Counted from the stretch's first letter, positions 7,217 to 13,250 are shown. The stretch is 14,853 nucleotides of DNA from DATJQF01 sp035505995 (GCA_035505995.1 DATJQF010000158.1:1-14853), one strand, 5' to 3'. The notes: generated from the letters alone by a model not told the origin. Program-made: numbers and translations.

Positions 7217-7846
7217 ATGAGCCGCTATATCCAGAACCTGATCGGGGAAGGTGAGCATCAGCAGCTGGATTTCAAGTTCGAGATCACCGATGCCCGCCGG
7301 CTGGCGCGTACCCTGGTGGCTTTCGCCAACACCGACGGGGGAAGGATCCTGATCGGCGTCAAGGACAACGGTGCGATCGCCGGCGTGCGCTCGGACGAGG
7401 AGTTCTACATGCTGGATGCTGCCGCCCAGATGTATTCCAGGCCCCCGGTTCCCTTTACTTTCAAGGAATGGACCATCAACGGGAAAACCGTGCTGGAGAT
7501 CATCATCGCCAAAAGCGACCATAAGCCTCATCTTGCAGCCCATAAAGATGACAAATGGATGGCCTATATCCGGGTGGCCGACCAGAACCTCCTGGCCAAC
7601 CGGGTCCTGATGAAAGTCTGGGAAAGCGAGAAGAAGCCCCGGGGGGTTTACCTGAAATTCACCGAGAACGAAAAGATCCTCCTGGAGCATCTCTCCCGGA
7701 ACCCGACCATCACGCTGGCCAGGTTCAGCAAGCTGGCGCAAATCCCACGCTCCAAAGCCGAGAATATCCTGGTGAAATTCCTGCTTTTAAAAACCATCGA
7801 TATACGAATCACGGAGAAACAAACGTTTTATTCGCTCAGAACCTGA
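7217..7846 (+). CDS. Schlafen/AlbA_2-domain putative nucleic-acid-binding protein
   Basis: The product is 209 aa, without a signal peptide, so it is cytoplasmic. Residues about 5-125 match the Schlafen AlbA_2 (divergent AAA_4) fold, with QLDFKFEITDARRLARTLVA at 16-35 leading into AFANTDGGRILIGV at 35-48 and YIRVADQN near 117-124. The C-terminal part, about 148-205, reads as a winged helix (ENEKILLEHLSRNPTITLARFSKLA). In this superfamily the domain binds nucleic acid, and some members are nucleases or transcription factors; no catalytic residue can be assigned here. No TAnnTTTG box precedes it, so it may be read from the pyrBI transcript across the 8-bp array. A second AlbA_2 protein lies 700 bp downstream on the other strand. 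Confidence 0.87.
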   Translation: MSRYIQNLIGEGEHQQLDFKFEITDARRLARTLVAFANTDGGRILIGVKDNGAIAGVRSDEEFYMLDAAAQMYSRPPVPFTFKEWTINGKTVLEIIIAKSDHKPHLAAHKDDKWMAYIRVADQNLLANRVLMKVWESEKKPRGVYLKFTENEKILLEHLSRNPTITLARFSKLAQIPRSKAENILVKFLLLKTIDIRITEKQTFYSLRT

Positions 7847-7862
7847 ATTTCCTGAAATGAAT

Positions 7863-7870
7863 TACCTTTG
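7863..7870 (+). promoter_or_regulatory. -7 element (TACCTTTG) before the exported protein gene
   Basis: This is an exact TAnnTTTG match ending only 9 bases before ATG 7880, so the transcript would be almost leaderless (about 4-5 nt). No good -33 element is seen. Confidence 0.5.
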
Positions 7871-7879
7871 CAATACCGT

Positions 7880-8530
7880 ATGAAAACAAAGGCCCTCTTC
7901 CTGCTCCTGCCGATCCTTTTCCTTGCTGCCCGGCCATTGCCGGCACAGACCGTTTTCCCGGATACTTCCTCGCAGGGAATCGGACCGTCCGCAAATACCT
8001 TCGGGTTTGATCCCCATAAAACGCAGGTCCATGTGCAGGCCGGCACCTGGTTCTCGACCTCCTCCGGCTATGGCAGCGCCTGGGGAACGTATCTTTCCCC
8101 GCAGCTCTCCTATACGGTGAGCCCGAGGTTCCGGGTCAGCGGAGGGGTCAGCATCACCACCACTTCCCTGAACGGGTATACGCCCTATTACGATTTCTAC
8201 TCATCCGGCCCGTATCATGGCGACGTGACCAGCGCGTACCTGTGGATCAGCGGGCAATACCTGGTGAATGACCGGCTTTCCATCTCCGGCACGGTTTTCA
8301 AGAAAGTCAATATTTACGAGAGCCCGGGGCTGAACAATCCCTACCTGAAGGATGAGCCCTACGGCGGGAACCTTGATGTCCAGTACCGGCTGGGGAAGAA
8401 TGTTTTCCTGGAAGGAAGCATAGGGTACAGCCGGGGATCTGTTAACCCGTATTACGGGAGTCCTTATTCTCCGTATTCGGCGTATTCGCCCGTGGGTCCT
8501 TTATACAGTCCGTTCTATCCCGGGCACTAA
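7880..8530 (+). CDS. Exported protein of unknown function, possibly a small outer-membrane barrel
   Basis: The product is 216 aa and not a family I recognise. ATG 7880 gives a clear signal peptide (KTKALFLLLPILFLAARPLPA, then Q). The mature part is rich in Gly, Ser, Tyr and aromatic residues in alternating patterns (FRVSGGVSITTTSL, LDVQYRLGKNVFLEGSIGYS), as in outer-membrane beta-barrels. It ends in a short Ser-Pro-Tyr-rich repeat (YGSPYSPYSAYSPVGPLYSP). No T9SS sorting domain is present. It sits between two AlbA_2 genes and converges with the second, with a gap of only 21 bases holding an AGAGC-CGGGT-GCTCT hairpin at 8530-8544. Confidence 0.8.
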   Translation: MKTKALFLLLPILFLAARPLPAQTVFPDTSSQGIGPSANTFGFDPHKTQVHVQAGTWFSTSSGYGSAWGTYLSPQLSYTVSPRFRVSGGVSITTTSLNGYTPYYDFYSSGPYHGDVTSAYLWISGQYLVNDRLSISGTVFKKVNIYESPGLNNPYLKDEPYGGNLDVQYRLGKNVFLEGSIGYSRGSVNPYYGSPYSPYSAYSPVGPLYSPFYPGH

Positions 8531-8541
8531 GAGCCGGGTGC

Positions 8542-8577
8542 TCTCCATCCTTTATTTTCCATCCTCTGTTTTCCGTC
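8542..8577. repeat. Short 14-bp tandem repeat at a gene end
   Basis: Two 14-bp units, CTTTATTTTCCATC (8550-8563) and CTCTGTTTTCCGTC (8564-8577), follow a partial copy, TCTCCATC (8542-8549). The repeat overlaps the last codons and stop of the minus-strand gene and encodes its polar tail GRKTEDGK. Confidence 0.5.
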
Positions 8578-9883
8578 CCCGGTCTTCAATATACTTCAGC
8601 GCTTCGCTGATATCCAGGGAGGAGGTGCTGGGCCCAAGGCGGATAAAGAATTCCTCGTCAAAACCGGGCTGGCGAAGGAAAACGGGACGTGCGACCGACT
8701 GGCATCTTACCAGGCAGATCGTCCGCTGATCCAGCTTCTCCAGTGAGGTCCGTATATAGGGGCTTACATCCCGTCCCAGGCAGGTTCGGATGAGGGTCCA
8801 CAGGTGCAGCAGGAATTTATCCTCGTTGGCGAACCTGTCGCTTTCGATTCCCTCCGCCGAGCCGTCGTCCCGGATACCGATCAGCAGGGTTCCTCCGTCC
8901 GAGTTCAGGAAGGCACAGATCGTCTTGAGACATGCCCTCTCCACGTGGGCATTGGTCTTACCTGCTTTCAGATCCCACCGCAAGGTGGATTTGAACTCCA
9001 GGTCGGCCCCCTCTCCTCTTTTGATCTGCTGCAAGACCGGGATCCCTGTATTGCCGGATCCCGTATGGAAATAAAGAAAATCGCCGGCCACCGTCGCTTC
9101 CCGGAAGTAAAGCTGGTACCGGGCAGCCGCATCACCGCGGTCCTCCTTTTTTTTCAATTCCGGGTAAGGAAATTCCGGGACCGGGTTTGATCCGTCCCCG
9201 GAGCTTGTATTCCGGATGCCGACAGAAATACAGGACCTGGCATATTCCGATGCTGAGATCCTCCCCGTTGCAAACAGGAACGGAAGGACCACCCCCGAAC
9301 GGTGGGATCCGGAGAGCAGATTTATAACCGTCCTTACTTCGGGCGTCTGGGCAAGGTATTCTTTCCGGAGCACCGCGATGAAGGGGTGATCCGCCTCTGC
9401 TTCTGTTTCCAGGTTCCGGATGTTCTCCTGCAGAAAGGCGTTCAGACTCCGGATCACGATCGAGAAGGTCCAGAATACCGCCTGGATGAGCTTTCCGTCA
9501 GTCCCGGCCAGCCTCTCCTTATCCTGCGCTCCATCCTCCTTCCTGCCGGTTTTCATCCGCACAAATGCATCCGAAGCCAGGATCCGGTCGAAGCCCCGCG
9601 CAATCAGATCATTCCCCTCATCAATAAAATCCTTCCGGAATTCGAGCAGCCGTAAAAACCCGATCCCCTCCTCCTCACCGGGAGGCCCTCCTACCTGGAG
9701 GTCGGCGACAATGTTCTGCAACAGCCGCTCACTGGGATGGCTCAACCGGTTCCCTTTTGCCGTCAGGAGCGGTTTGTCGCGGTAATAGACCACGAATTCA
9801 TTCTCCTGCATCACCAGGTCGAGGGAACCCGGATCCAACGTCTCTTTTTTCAAACCGGTAGCAATTAAACCTGTATCAAACAT
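8552..9883 (-). CDS. Protein with ATP12-like N-terminal half and C-terminal AlbA_2 (Schlafen) domain
   Basis: The product is 443 aa, cytoplasmic by lack of a signal. The C-terminal ~145 residues are a clear AlbA_2 domain: ADLEFKSTLRWDLKAG from 293, AFLNSDGGTLLIGIRDDG at 324-341, and FFIRLGPSTSSLDI at 412-425. The N-terminal half resembles the ATP12 F1-ATPase assembly chaperone by eye: FVVYYRDKPLLTAKGNRLSH then PSERLLQNIVADL at 30-62, and SGSHRSGVVLPFLFATGRIS at 191-210. That second assignment is inference only. The start is uncertain. ATG 9883 begins an AT-rich stretch typical of starts here, but it lies inside a promoter-like TATGTTTG; ATG 9811 (MQENEFVVYY, 419 aa) is the alternative. The last residues, GRKTEDGK, come from a 14-bp intergenic-type repeat. 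Confidence 0.85.
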   Translation of the reverse strand: MFDTGLIATGLKKETLDPGSLDLVMQENEFVVYYRDKPLLTAKGNRLSHPSERLLQNIVADLQVGGPPGEEEGIGFLRLLEFRKDFIDEGNDLIARGFDRILASDAFVRMKTGRKEDGAQDKERLAGTDGKLIQAVFWTFSIVIRSLNAFLQENIRNLETEAEADHPFIAVLRKEYLAQTPEVRTVINLLSGSHRSGVVLPFLFATGRISASEYARSCISVGIRNTSSGDGSNPVPEFPYPELKKKEDRGDAAARYQLYFREATVAGDFLYFHTGSGNTGIPVLQQIKRGEGADLEFKSTLRWDLKAGKTNAHVERACLKTICAFLNSDGGTLLIGIRDDGSAEGIESDRFANEDKFLLHLWTLIRTCLGRDVSPYIRTSLEKLDQRTICLVRCQSVARPVFLRQPGFDEEFFIRLGPSTSSLDISEALKYIEDRGRKTEDGK

Positions 9884-9907
9884 ACCGGATTTTTTTGACT
9901 CCGGCAA
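9877..9907 (-). promoter_or_regulatory. Promoter-like TTG-N20-TATGTTTG on the minus strand
   Basis: TTG at 9907-9905 and TATGTTTG at 9884-9877 match the Bacteroidota promoter form with 20-bp spacing. The ATG at 9883 lies within the -7 box. If the box is used, translation would have to begin downstream, probably at 9811. Confidence 0.5.
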
Positions 9908-9993
9908 CCAGGTATGAATTTTCCGGTAATTTTTATATATTAGCAGAGAAATTGAAGCAGGGGGAATTATCCCCGGGCAAGTATTCTGTAAAA

Positions 9994-10009
9994 TTCCTAT
10001 TAATAGGAA
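9994..10009. promoter_or_regulatory. Perfect 16-bp palindrome, candidate operator
   Basis: TTCCTATTAATAGGAA is its own reverse complement and ends 4 bases before ATG 10014. Its half-site TTCCTATTA recurs at 10035-10043, 41 bp downstream of the left half. A second hairpin, GGGGA-ATTA-TCCCC, is at 9961-9974. No TAnnTTTG box precedes this operon, so its expression may depend on another sigma factor or on a regulator binding here. Confidence 0.55.
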
Positions 10010-10013
10010 GTGC

Positions 10014-10730
10014 ATGAGAATCCCATTGTCTATTTTCCTATTAGTGGTGGTGGCGGCATTTTTTTCGTGCAAGCATAAAGCGGAGATCACCTCGAACACC
10101 AAGCCTAACGACACCATCACCCCTCCGCCACCCGATACGGGGGTGAAGTGCAGTCCGGATACCGTCTATTTCTACAACGATATCCTCCCCCTGATCAACT
10201 CGAATTGTGCGAAATCGGGTTGTCACGACGAAGCAAGCCATCAGGGGGACCTTACCCTGACGACTTACCAGGGAATCATGAACGGAGGTGTCGAACCTTT
10301 TCACCCTGAGTCCAGCGATCTCTACCAGAAGATCATCACCGGCAATCCCGATGACCGGATGCCTCCGCCGCCGGATAACCCGCTGACCTCCGCCCAGGCC
10401 GAACTGGTGTACAAATGGATCCTGCAAGGGGCGCTTAATAACAAGTGCAATTCAACGGTTTGCGACACATCGAATGTGACCTATTCGGGCACGATCAACC
10501 CGATCCTGCAGCAATCCTGCGTGGGATGTCACAGCGGTACCGCTCCGTCCGGCGGAATTGACCTTTCCACCTATAACGGGGTTTATGCGGTGGCGACCAA
10601 CGGGTACCTGCTTTCCGCCGTGAACTGGGTACCCGGATTTTCCCCTATGCCCAAGAACGGGAATAAGCTTCCGGCCTGCGAGCTGACACAGATCCGCATC
10701 TGGGTGAATGCCGGCGCTCCAAACAACTAA
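10014..10730 (+). CDS. Lipoprotein with two c-type heme-motif modules
   Basis: The product is 238 aa. A lipoprotein signal ends in FFSC with the lipidated Cys at residue 19. A Pro-rich linker follows. The first module has CAKSGCH at 65-71, a CX4CH form seen in some Bacteroidota cytochrome-like proteins, with a possible axial Met in DDRMPPPP (M116). The second module has CVGCH, a classical CX2CH, at 169-173, with a possible Met ligand in GFSPMPKNG (M212). WILQGA and IWVNAGAPNN are the typical C-terminal helices of such modules. It would be membrane-anchored facing the periplasm or surface, probably passing electrons. The second module is closely related to the next protein. It is the first gene of a four-gene operon. 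Heme attachment is inferred from motifs only. Confidence 0.88.
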   Translation: MRIPLSIFLLVVVAAFFSCKHKAEITSNTKPNDTITPPPPDTGVKCSPDTVYFYNDILPLINSNCAKSGCHDEASHQGDLTLTTYQGIMNGGVEPFHPESSDLYQKIITGNPDDRMPPPPDNPLTSAQAELVYKWILQGALNNKCNSTVCDTSNVTYSGTINPILQQSCVGCHSGTAPSGGIDLSTYNGVYAVATNGYLLSAVNWVPGFSPMPKNGNKLPACELTQIRIWVNAGAPNN

Positions 10731-10740
10731 CCTGCCCCCT

Positions 10741-11112
10741 ATGAAAAAAATATTCTGGATTACCGGTATGCTGGCCTCGGTCCTGGCTTTTTCATCCGGT
10801 TGTTATTACGATAATGAGGAAGATCTCTATCCCCAGACCACCTGCGATACCACCCACGTGACCTATTCGGGCAGTGTGGTCCCGATCCTGCAATCGAACT
10901 GTTACGTGTGCCACAGCACGGCGCTGGCCAACGGAGGGGTGATCCTGGATACCTATGTGGGCGTGCAGGTCGTGGTCCAGAACGGGAAGCTCTGGGGAGC
11001 CATCAATCATTTCAACGGGTTCTACCCGATGCCGAAAGACTCTCCCAAGCTACCCGATTGCAACATTACCGTGATAAAAAAATGGATTGACGCCGGCTCT
11101 CCCGACAACTGA
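10741..11112 (+). CDS. Small single-heme-motif lipoprotein
   Basis: The product is 123 aa. The lipoprotein signal peptide ends in SSGC with the lipidated Cys at 21, followed by an acidic stretch (YYDNEEDLYP) like Bacteroidota surface-export signals. One CX2CH motif, CYVCH, is at 54-58, and a candidate Met ligand at M97 lies in FYPMPKDSPKLP. It aligns along its mature length with the C-terminal half of the preceding protein (CDTTHVTYSGSVVPILQSNC versus CDTSNVTYSGTINPILQQSC), so one arose by duplication of the other's module. It starts 10 bases after the upstream stop codon. The upstream in-frame ATG at 10708 was rejected because it lies in the preceding gene and would spoil the signal peptide. 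Confidence 0.88.
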   Translation: MKKIFWITGMLASVLAFSSGCYYDNEEDLYPQTTCDTTHVTYSGSVVPILQSNCYVCHSTALANGGVILDTYVGVQVVVQNGKLWGAINHFNGFYPMPKDSPKLPDCNITVIKKWIDAGSPDN

Positions 11113-11153
11113 CCGGGACTGCAGAAATGAAAACCCGGGTAAAAACACGCATG

Positions 11154-11726
11154 ATGAAAAAAAGAAACTCCTTGACAAAGATCGCCCTGCTGATGATCCT
11201 TCTGGCCGGGCTCTCCCTCCCCTCACAGGGGCAGAAATACCTTACCAGGAACGGAATGATCCGATTTTACTCCGATGCCCCGGCCGAAAAGATCGAAGCC
11301 AGCAACCGGCTGGTCAATATCACCCTGAACGGGGCCACCGGGGAGATGGTTTTGCGTTTGCAGATGCAATCCTTCGTGTTCGACACGGCGGAGATGCAGG
11401 ATCATTTCAACAAAGAGTACGTGGAGTCGGACAAATATCCCGAGAGCGACTTTTCCGGAAAGATCATCAACCTGAAGGAAGTCAGGCTGGGGAAGGAAGG
11501 CGTATACCCGGTAACCGTGCAGGGCAGGCTGACCCTCCATAACGTGACCCGTGACCTCACCGGGACCGGGACCATCGAGGTGAAGAAGGATCTGCTGATC
11601 GCCGAGGTTACCTTCCATCTTAACCTGGACGATTACCAGATCGCGATCCCCGCCAACCTGGTGAACCGTATTTCCAATACCGTGCAGATCACGATGCACG
11701 CCACACTTGATAAGGTAATCAAATAA
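11154..11726 (+). CDS. YceI-like periplasmic protein
   Basis: The product is 190 aa from ATG 11154. It has a signal peptide (MKKRNSLTKIALLMILLAGL then SLPSQG). The mature part shows the YceI lipocalin-like pattern: MQDHFNKEYVESDKYPESDF then SGKI, GVYPVTVQGRLTLHNVTRDL and a terminal strand VQITMHATL. Known YceI proteins bind isoprenoid or other amphipathic ligands in the periplasm; the ligand here is not predictable. Alternative starts are ATG 11151 (one extra Met) and 11127, which would give an 18-residue basic n-region; 11154 gives the most regular signal peptide. It lies about 40 bases after the heme lipoprotein and 8 before the barrel gene, so it is probably co-transcribed. Confidence 0.88.
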   Translation: MKKRNSLTKIALLMILLAGLSLPSQGQKYLTRNGMIRFYSDAPAEKIEASNRLVNITLNGATGEMVLRLQMQSFVFDTAEMQDHFNKEYVESDKYPESDFSGKIINLKEVRLGKEGVYPVTVQGRLTLHNVTRDLTGTGTIEVKKDLLIAEVTFHLNLDDYQIAIPANLVNRISNTVQITMHATLDKVIK

Positions 11727-11734
11727 TCCGGCCT

Positions 11735-12628
11735 ATGAGGATCTTTTTACTGGTGCTTGGGTGTTTCATCATTTCCCGGGGAATCGCGCAGACCGACACC
11801 CTGCGGGGCCATCCGCAGAAAAGCGAGTCCATTAAGACCACTTATATCCAGGGCACTTTCAAGACAACGCGGCTGGTGATCGGGCAATCCTCCGAGATCC
11901 CGCCGATGGGAAATGCGCTGTTCCTGGTCTCCCATCACTTCGGGGCGCTGAACAGCGGCTACCAGAACCTGTTCGGGCTGAAGGAGACGGCCACCCGCAT
12001 CGGGGCGGAATACGGGGCGTTGAACTGGTTCGGCTTCGGGGTGGGGCTGAACACCTACAACAATACCTGGGATGGCTTTGTCAAGTTCAAGATCCTGAGG
12101 CAAAGCAAGGGGAAGAAGAAGATGCCGGTCACGCTCTCCGCGTTCGCCGGCACAGCTATCTATACCACGAAGTGGACCGATACGGAACGGACGAACTATG
12201 CCTCCTCGAGGATGTCGTATGCATTTCAGCTTGAGCTGGCGCGGAAATTCGGGAAGTGGGTCTCCCTGCAGATCATGCCCTCGCTCGTTCATAAGAACCT
12301 GGTGGCCACGAAAGACGACCACAACGACATTTTTACACTGGGCGCCGGCGGCAGCTTCTGCGTAAGCCAGAAGGTTTCCTTCAGCCTGGAGTACCATCAT
12401 ATCTTCCCTGGACAGGTGGTGTCCACCAAAGCCTATGATTCCTTCTCCGTCGGAGTGGACATCCTGACCGGCGGGCATGTATTCCAGATCTTCCTCACCA
12501 ATTCCACTCCGGAATTCGAGGAGGCCATCCTGACCGAAACGGTTGACCAGTGGCAGACCGGGGGAATTTTCCTGGGCTTTAATATTTCGAGATTCTTTAC
12601 CCTGTATTATCCTAAGGAACACCACTGA
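11735..12628 (+). CDS. DUF5777-like outer-membrane beta-barrel protein
   Basis: The product is 297 aa. It has a signal peptide (MRIFLLVLGCFIISRGIA, then Q). The mature protein contains TTYIQGTFKTTRLVIGQSSE and VSHHFGALNSGYQNLFGLKE at about 65-84, which I recognise as the DUF5777 signature, and then alternating beta-strand segments (FGFGVGLNTYNN, VTLSAFAGTAIYTT, KVSFSLEYHHIF) to the C-terminus. An outer-membrane location is inferred. The gene is 8 bases after the YceI-like gene. From memory, DUF5777, YceI-like and small cytochrome-like genes occur together in other Bacteroidota, so the four products may form one envelope unit, but the role is not known. It is followed by a hairpin and a terminator. 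Confidence 0.85.
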   Translation: MRIFLLVLGCFIISRGIAQTDTLRGHPQKSESIKTTYIQGTFKTTRLVIGQSSEIPPMGNALFLVSHHFGALNSGYQNLFGLKETATRIGAEYGALNWFGFGVGLNTYNNTWDGFVKFKILRQSKGKKKMPVTLSAFAGTAIYTTKWTDTERTNYASSRMSYAFQLELARKFGKWVSLQIMPSLVHKNLVATKDDHNDIFTLGAGGSFCVSQKVSFSLEYHHIFPGQVVSTKAYDSFSVGVDILTGGHVFQIFLTNSTPEFEEAILTETVDQWQTGGIFLGFNISRFFTLYYPKEHH

Positions 12629-12638
12629 CAGGCATAAC

Positions 12639-12676
12639 CGGCAGGCGTCCGGTTGAGGGACGATAAAGGCCTGCCG
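12639..12676. other. Extended inverted repeat after the DUF5777-like gene
   Basis: CGGCAGGC (12639-12646) pairs with GCCTGCCG (12669-12676), with an inner stem GTCC/GGAC and a 7-base loop. It has no T tract of its own, so it may protect the 3' end of the operon mRNA rather than terminate. Its last GTTG could act as a -33 element for the tRNA promoter. Confidence 0.6.
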
Positions 12677-12709
12677 TTGCGGGGAAATCCCGATTTTTTT
12701 ATACTTTTG
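12676..12709 (+). promoter_or_regulatory. Promoter GTTG-N22-TACTTTTG for tRNA-Ser(UGA)
   Basis: TACTTTTG at 12702-12709 is an exact TAnnTTTG match, and TTG at 12677-12679 is a possible -33 element with 22-bp spacing. Transcription would start at about the first tRNA base, leaving almost no leader. Confidence 0.6.
12680..12700 (+). terminator. Terminator of the four-gene operon
   Basis: CGGG (12680-12683) pairs with CCCG (12689-12692) around GAAAT, followed by A and seven Ts. The T tract runs straight into the -7 box of the tRNA promoter. Confidence 0.65.
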
Positions 12710-12716
12710 CGGCACC

Positions 12717-12805
12717 GGAGAGATGGCAGAGCGGTCGAATGCGGCGGTCTTGAAAACCGTTGTCCTGATACCTCGGGACCGGGGGTTCGAATCCCTCTCT
12801 CTCCG
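12717..12805 (+). tRNA. tRNA-Ser, anticodon UGA
   Basis: This is an 89-nt class II tRNA. The acceptor stem is GGAGAGA/TCTCTCC with discriminator G at 12805. The anticodon stem 12744-12748/12756-12760 encloses CT-TGA-AA with anticodon TGA at 12751-12753. The T arm contains GGTTCGAATCC, and the long variable arm is typical of tRNA-Ser. CCA follows at 12806-12808 and so appears to be encoded. It should read UCA and, with wobble, other UCN codons. Confidence 0.95.
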
Positions 12806-12806
12806 C

Positions 12807-12922
12807 CAATCCAAAAACCTGCCGGAAGGCAGTTTTTTATTTTCGCAGAAAACGGAGAGCTTGCTCGCCCGTTTTCGAAGAAAATAAAAAAACGGACACG
12901 TAGTGGACGGGTTTTTGGATTG
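12807..12922. repeat. Large nested inverted repeat with a four-way-junction layout
   Basis: Outer arms CAATCCAAAAACC (12807-12819) and GGTTTTTGGATTG (12910-12922) are perfect complements (13 bp). Inside, TTTTTTATTTTC (12833-12844) pairs with GAAAATAAAAAA (12880-12891), and GAAAACGG (12848-12855) with CCGTTTTC (12869-12876), capped by GAGC-TT-GCTC. Side hairpins TGCC-GGAA-GGCA and CAC-GTA-GTG sit at the junction. Confidence 0.75.
12819..12838 (+). terminator. Terminator after tRNA-Ser(UGA)
   Basis: CTGCC-GGAA-GGCAG is followed by six Ts, and upstream AAAAA can pair with the T tract. On the minus strand it would also end in GTTTTTGG. It uses the same GGAA loop as the two terminators at the left end of the window. 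Confidence 0.8.
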
Positions 12923-13018
12923 AAGCCACCCCCCGTTGGGATCAGTGCCGGCAGGCAGTAATCCCTAAAAAACGGCCACGAAGTGGACGGAGTGGGGCGG
13001 ACACGAAGTGTATGGACG
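12886..13018 (+). repeat. Three dispersed copies of a CGGmCACGwAGTGgACGG motif
   Basis: Copies are at 12893-12910 (CGGACACGTAGTGGACGG), 12973-12990 (CGGCCACGAAGTGGACGG) and 12999-13018 (a CGGACACGAAGTGTATGGACG-like form). The first two are also preceded by A-runs. Each holds a small CAC/GTG hairpin. The 356-bp gap between the tRNA genes contains no plausible protein gene; the ORFs there are shadows or short. Confidence 0.7.
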
Positions 13019-13036
13019 AGAAGCACAAGCCAGTCA

Positions 13037-13066
13037 TTGGAGTATTGCGGGTTAATTGTACTTTTG
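13037..13066 (+). promoter_or_regulatory. Promoter TTG-N19-TACTTTTG upstream of tRNA-Ser(CGA)
   Basis: TTG at 13037-13039 and TACTTTTG at 13059-13066 form a good match at 19-bp spacing. The predicted start is near 13072, about 90 bases before the tRNA, so the precursor would have a long 5' leader. Confidence 0.6.
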
Positions 13067-13161
13067 CGCTTTGAATACCAGTGAATAGTGACCCGTGTGC
13101 ACTGAGAAGTTAAAAATGAAAAGTGTAAAAAATGGTATAGGAAGATAATAAGCATTGTGAC

Positions 13162-13250
13162 GGAGAGATGGCAGAGCGGTCGAATGCGGCAGACTCGAAA
13201 TCTGTTGTCCTGCGTATGTGGGACCGGGGGTTCGAATCCCTCTCTCTCCG
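13162..13250 (+). tRNA. tRNA-Ser, anticodon CGA
   Basis: This is an 89-nt class II tRNA with the same acceptor, D and T arms as the UGA tRNA 445 bp upstream; only the anticodon arm and part of the variable arm differ. The anticodon stem 13189-13193/13201-13205 encloses CT-CGA-AA with anticodon CGA at 13196-13198, reading UCG. The discriminator is G13250, followed by CAAAA, so CCA is not encoded and must be added enzymatically. Confidence 0.95.

Noticed and set aside
11747..12814. A 355-aa minus-strand ORF across the DUF5777-like gene and tRNA-Ser
   Set aside because: It would cover a tRNA gene on the opposite strand. The ERDSNPRSRG stretch is the well-known artefact of translating tRNA-Ser antisense.
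12807..13160. Integrated mobile element between the tRNA genes
   Set aside because: No integrase or transposase and no clear target duplication are present; only repeats and hairpins are seen.
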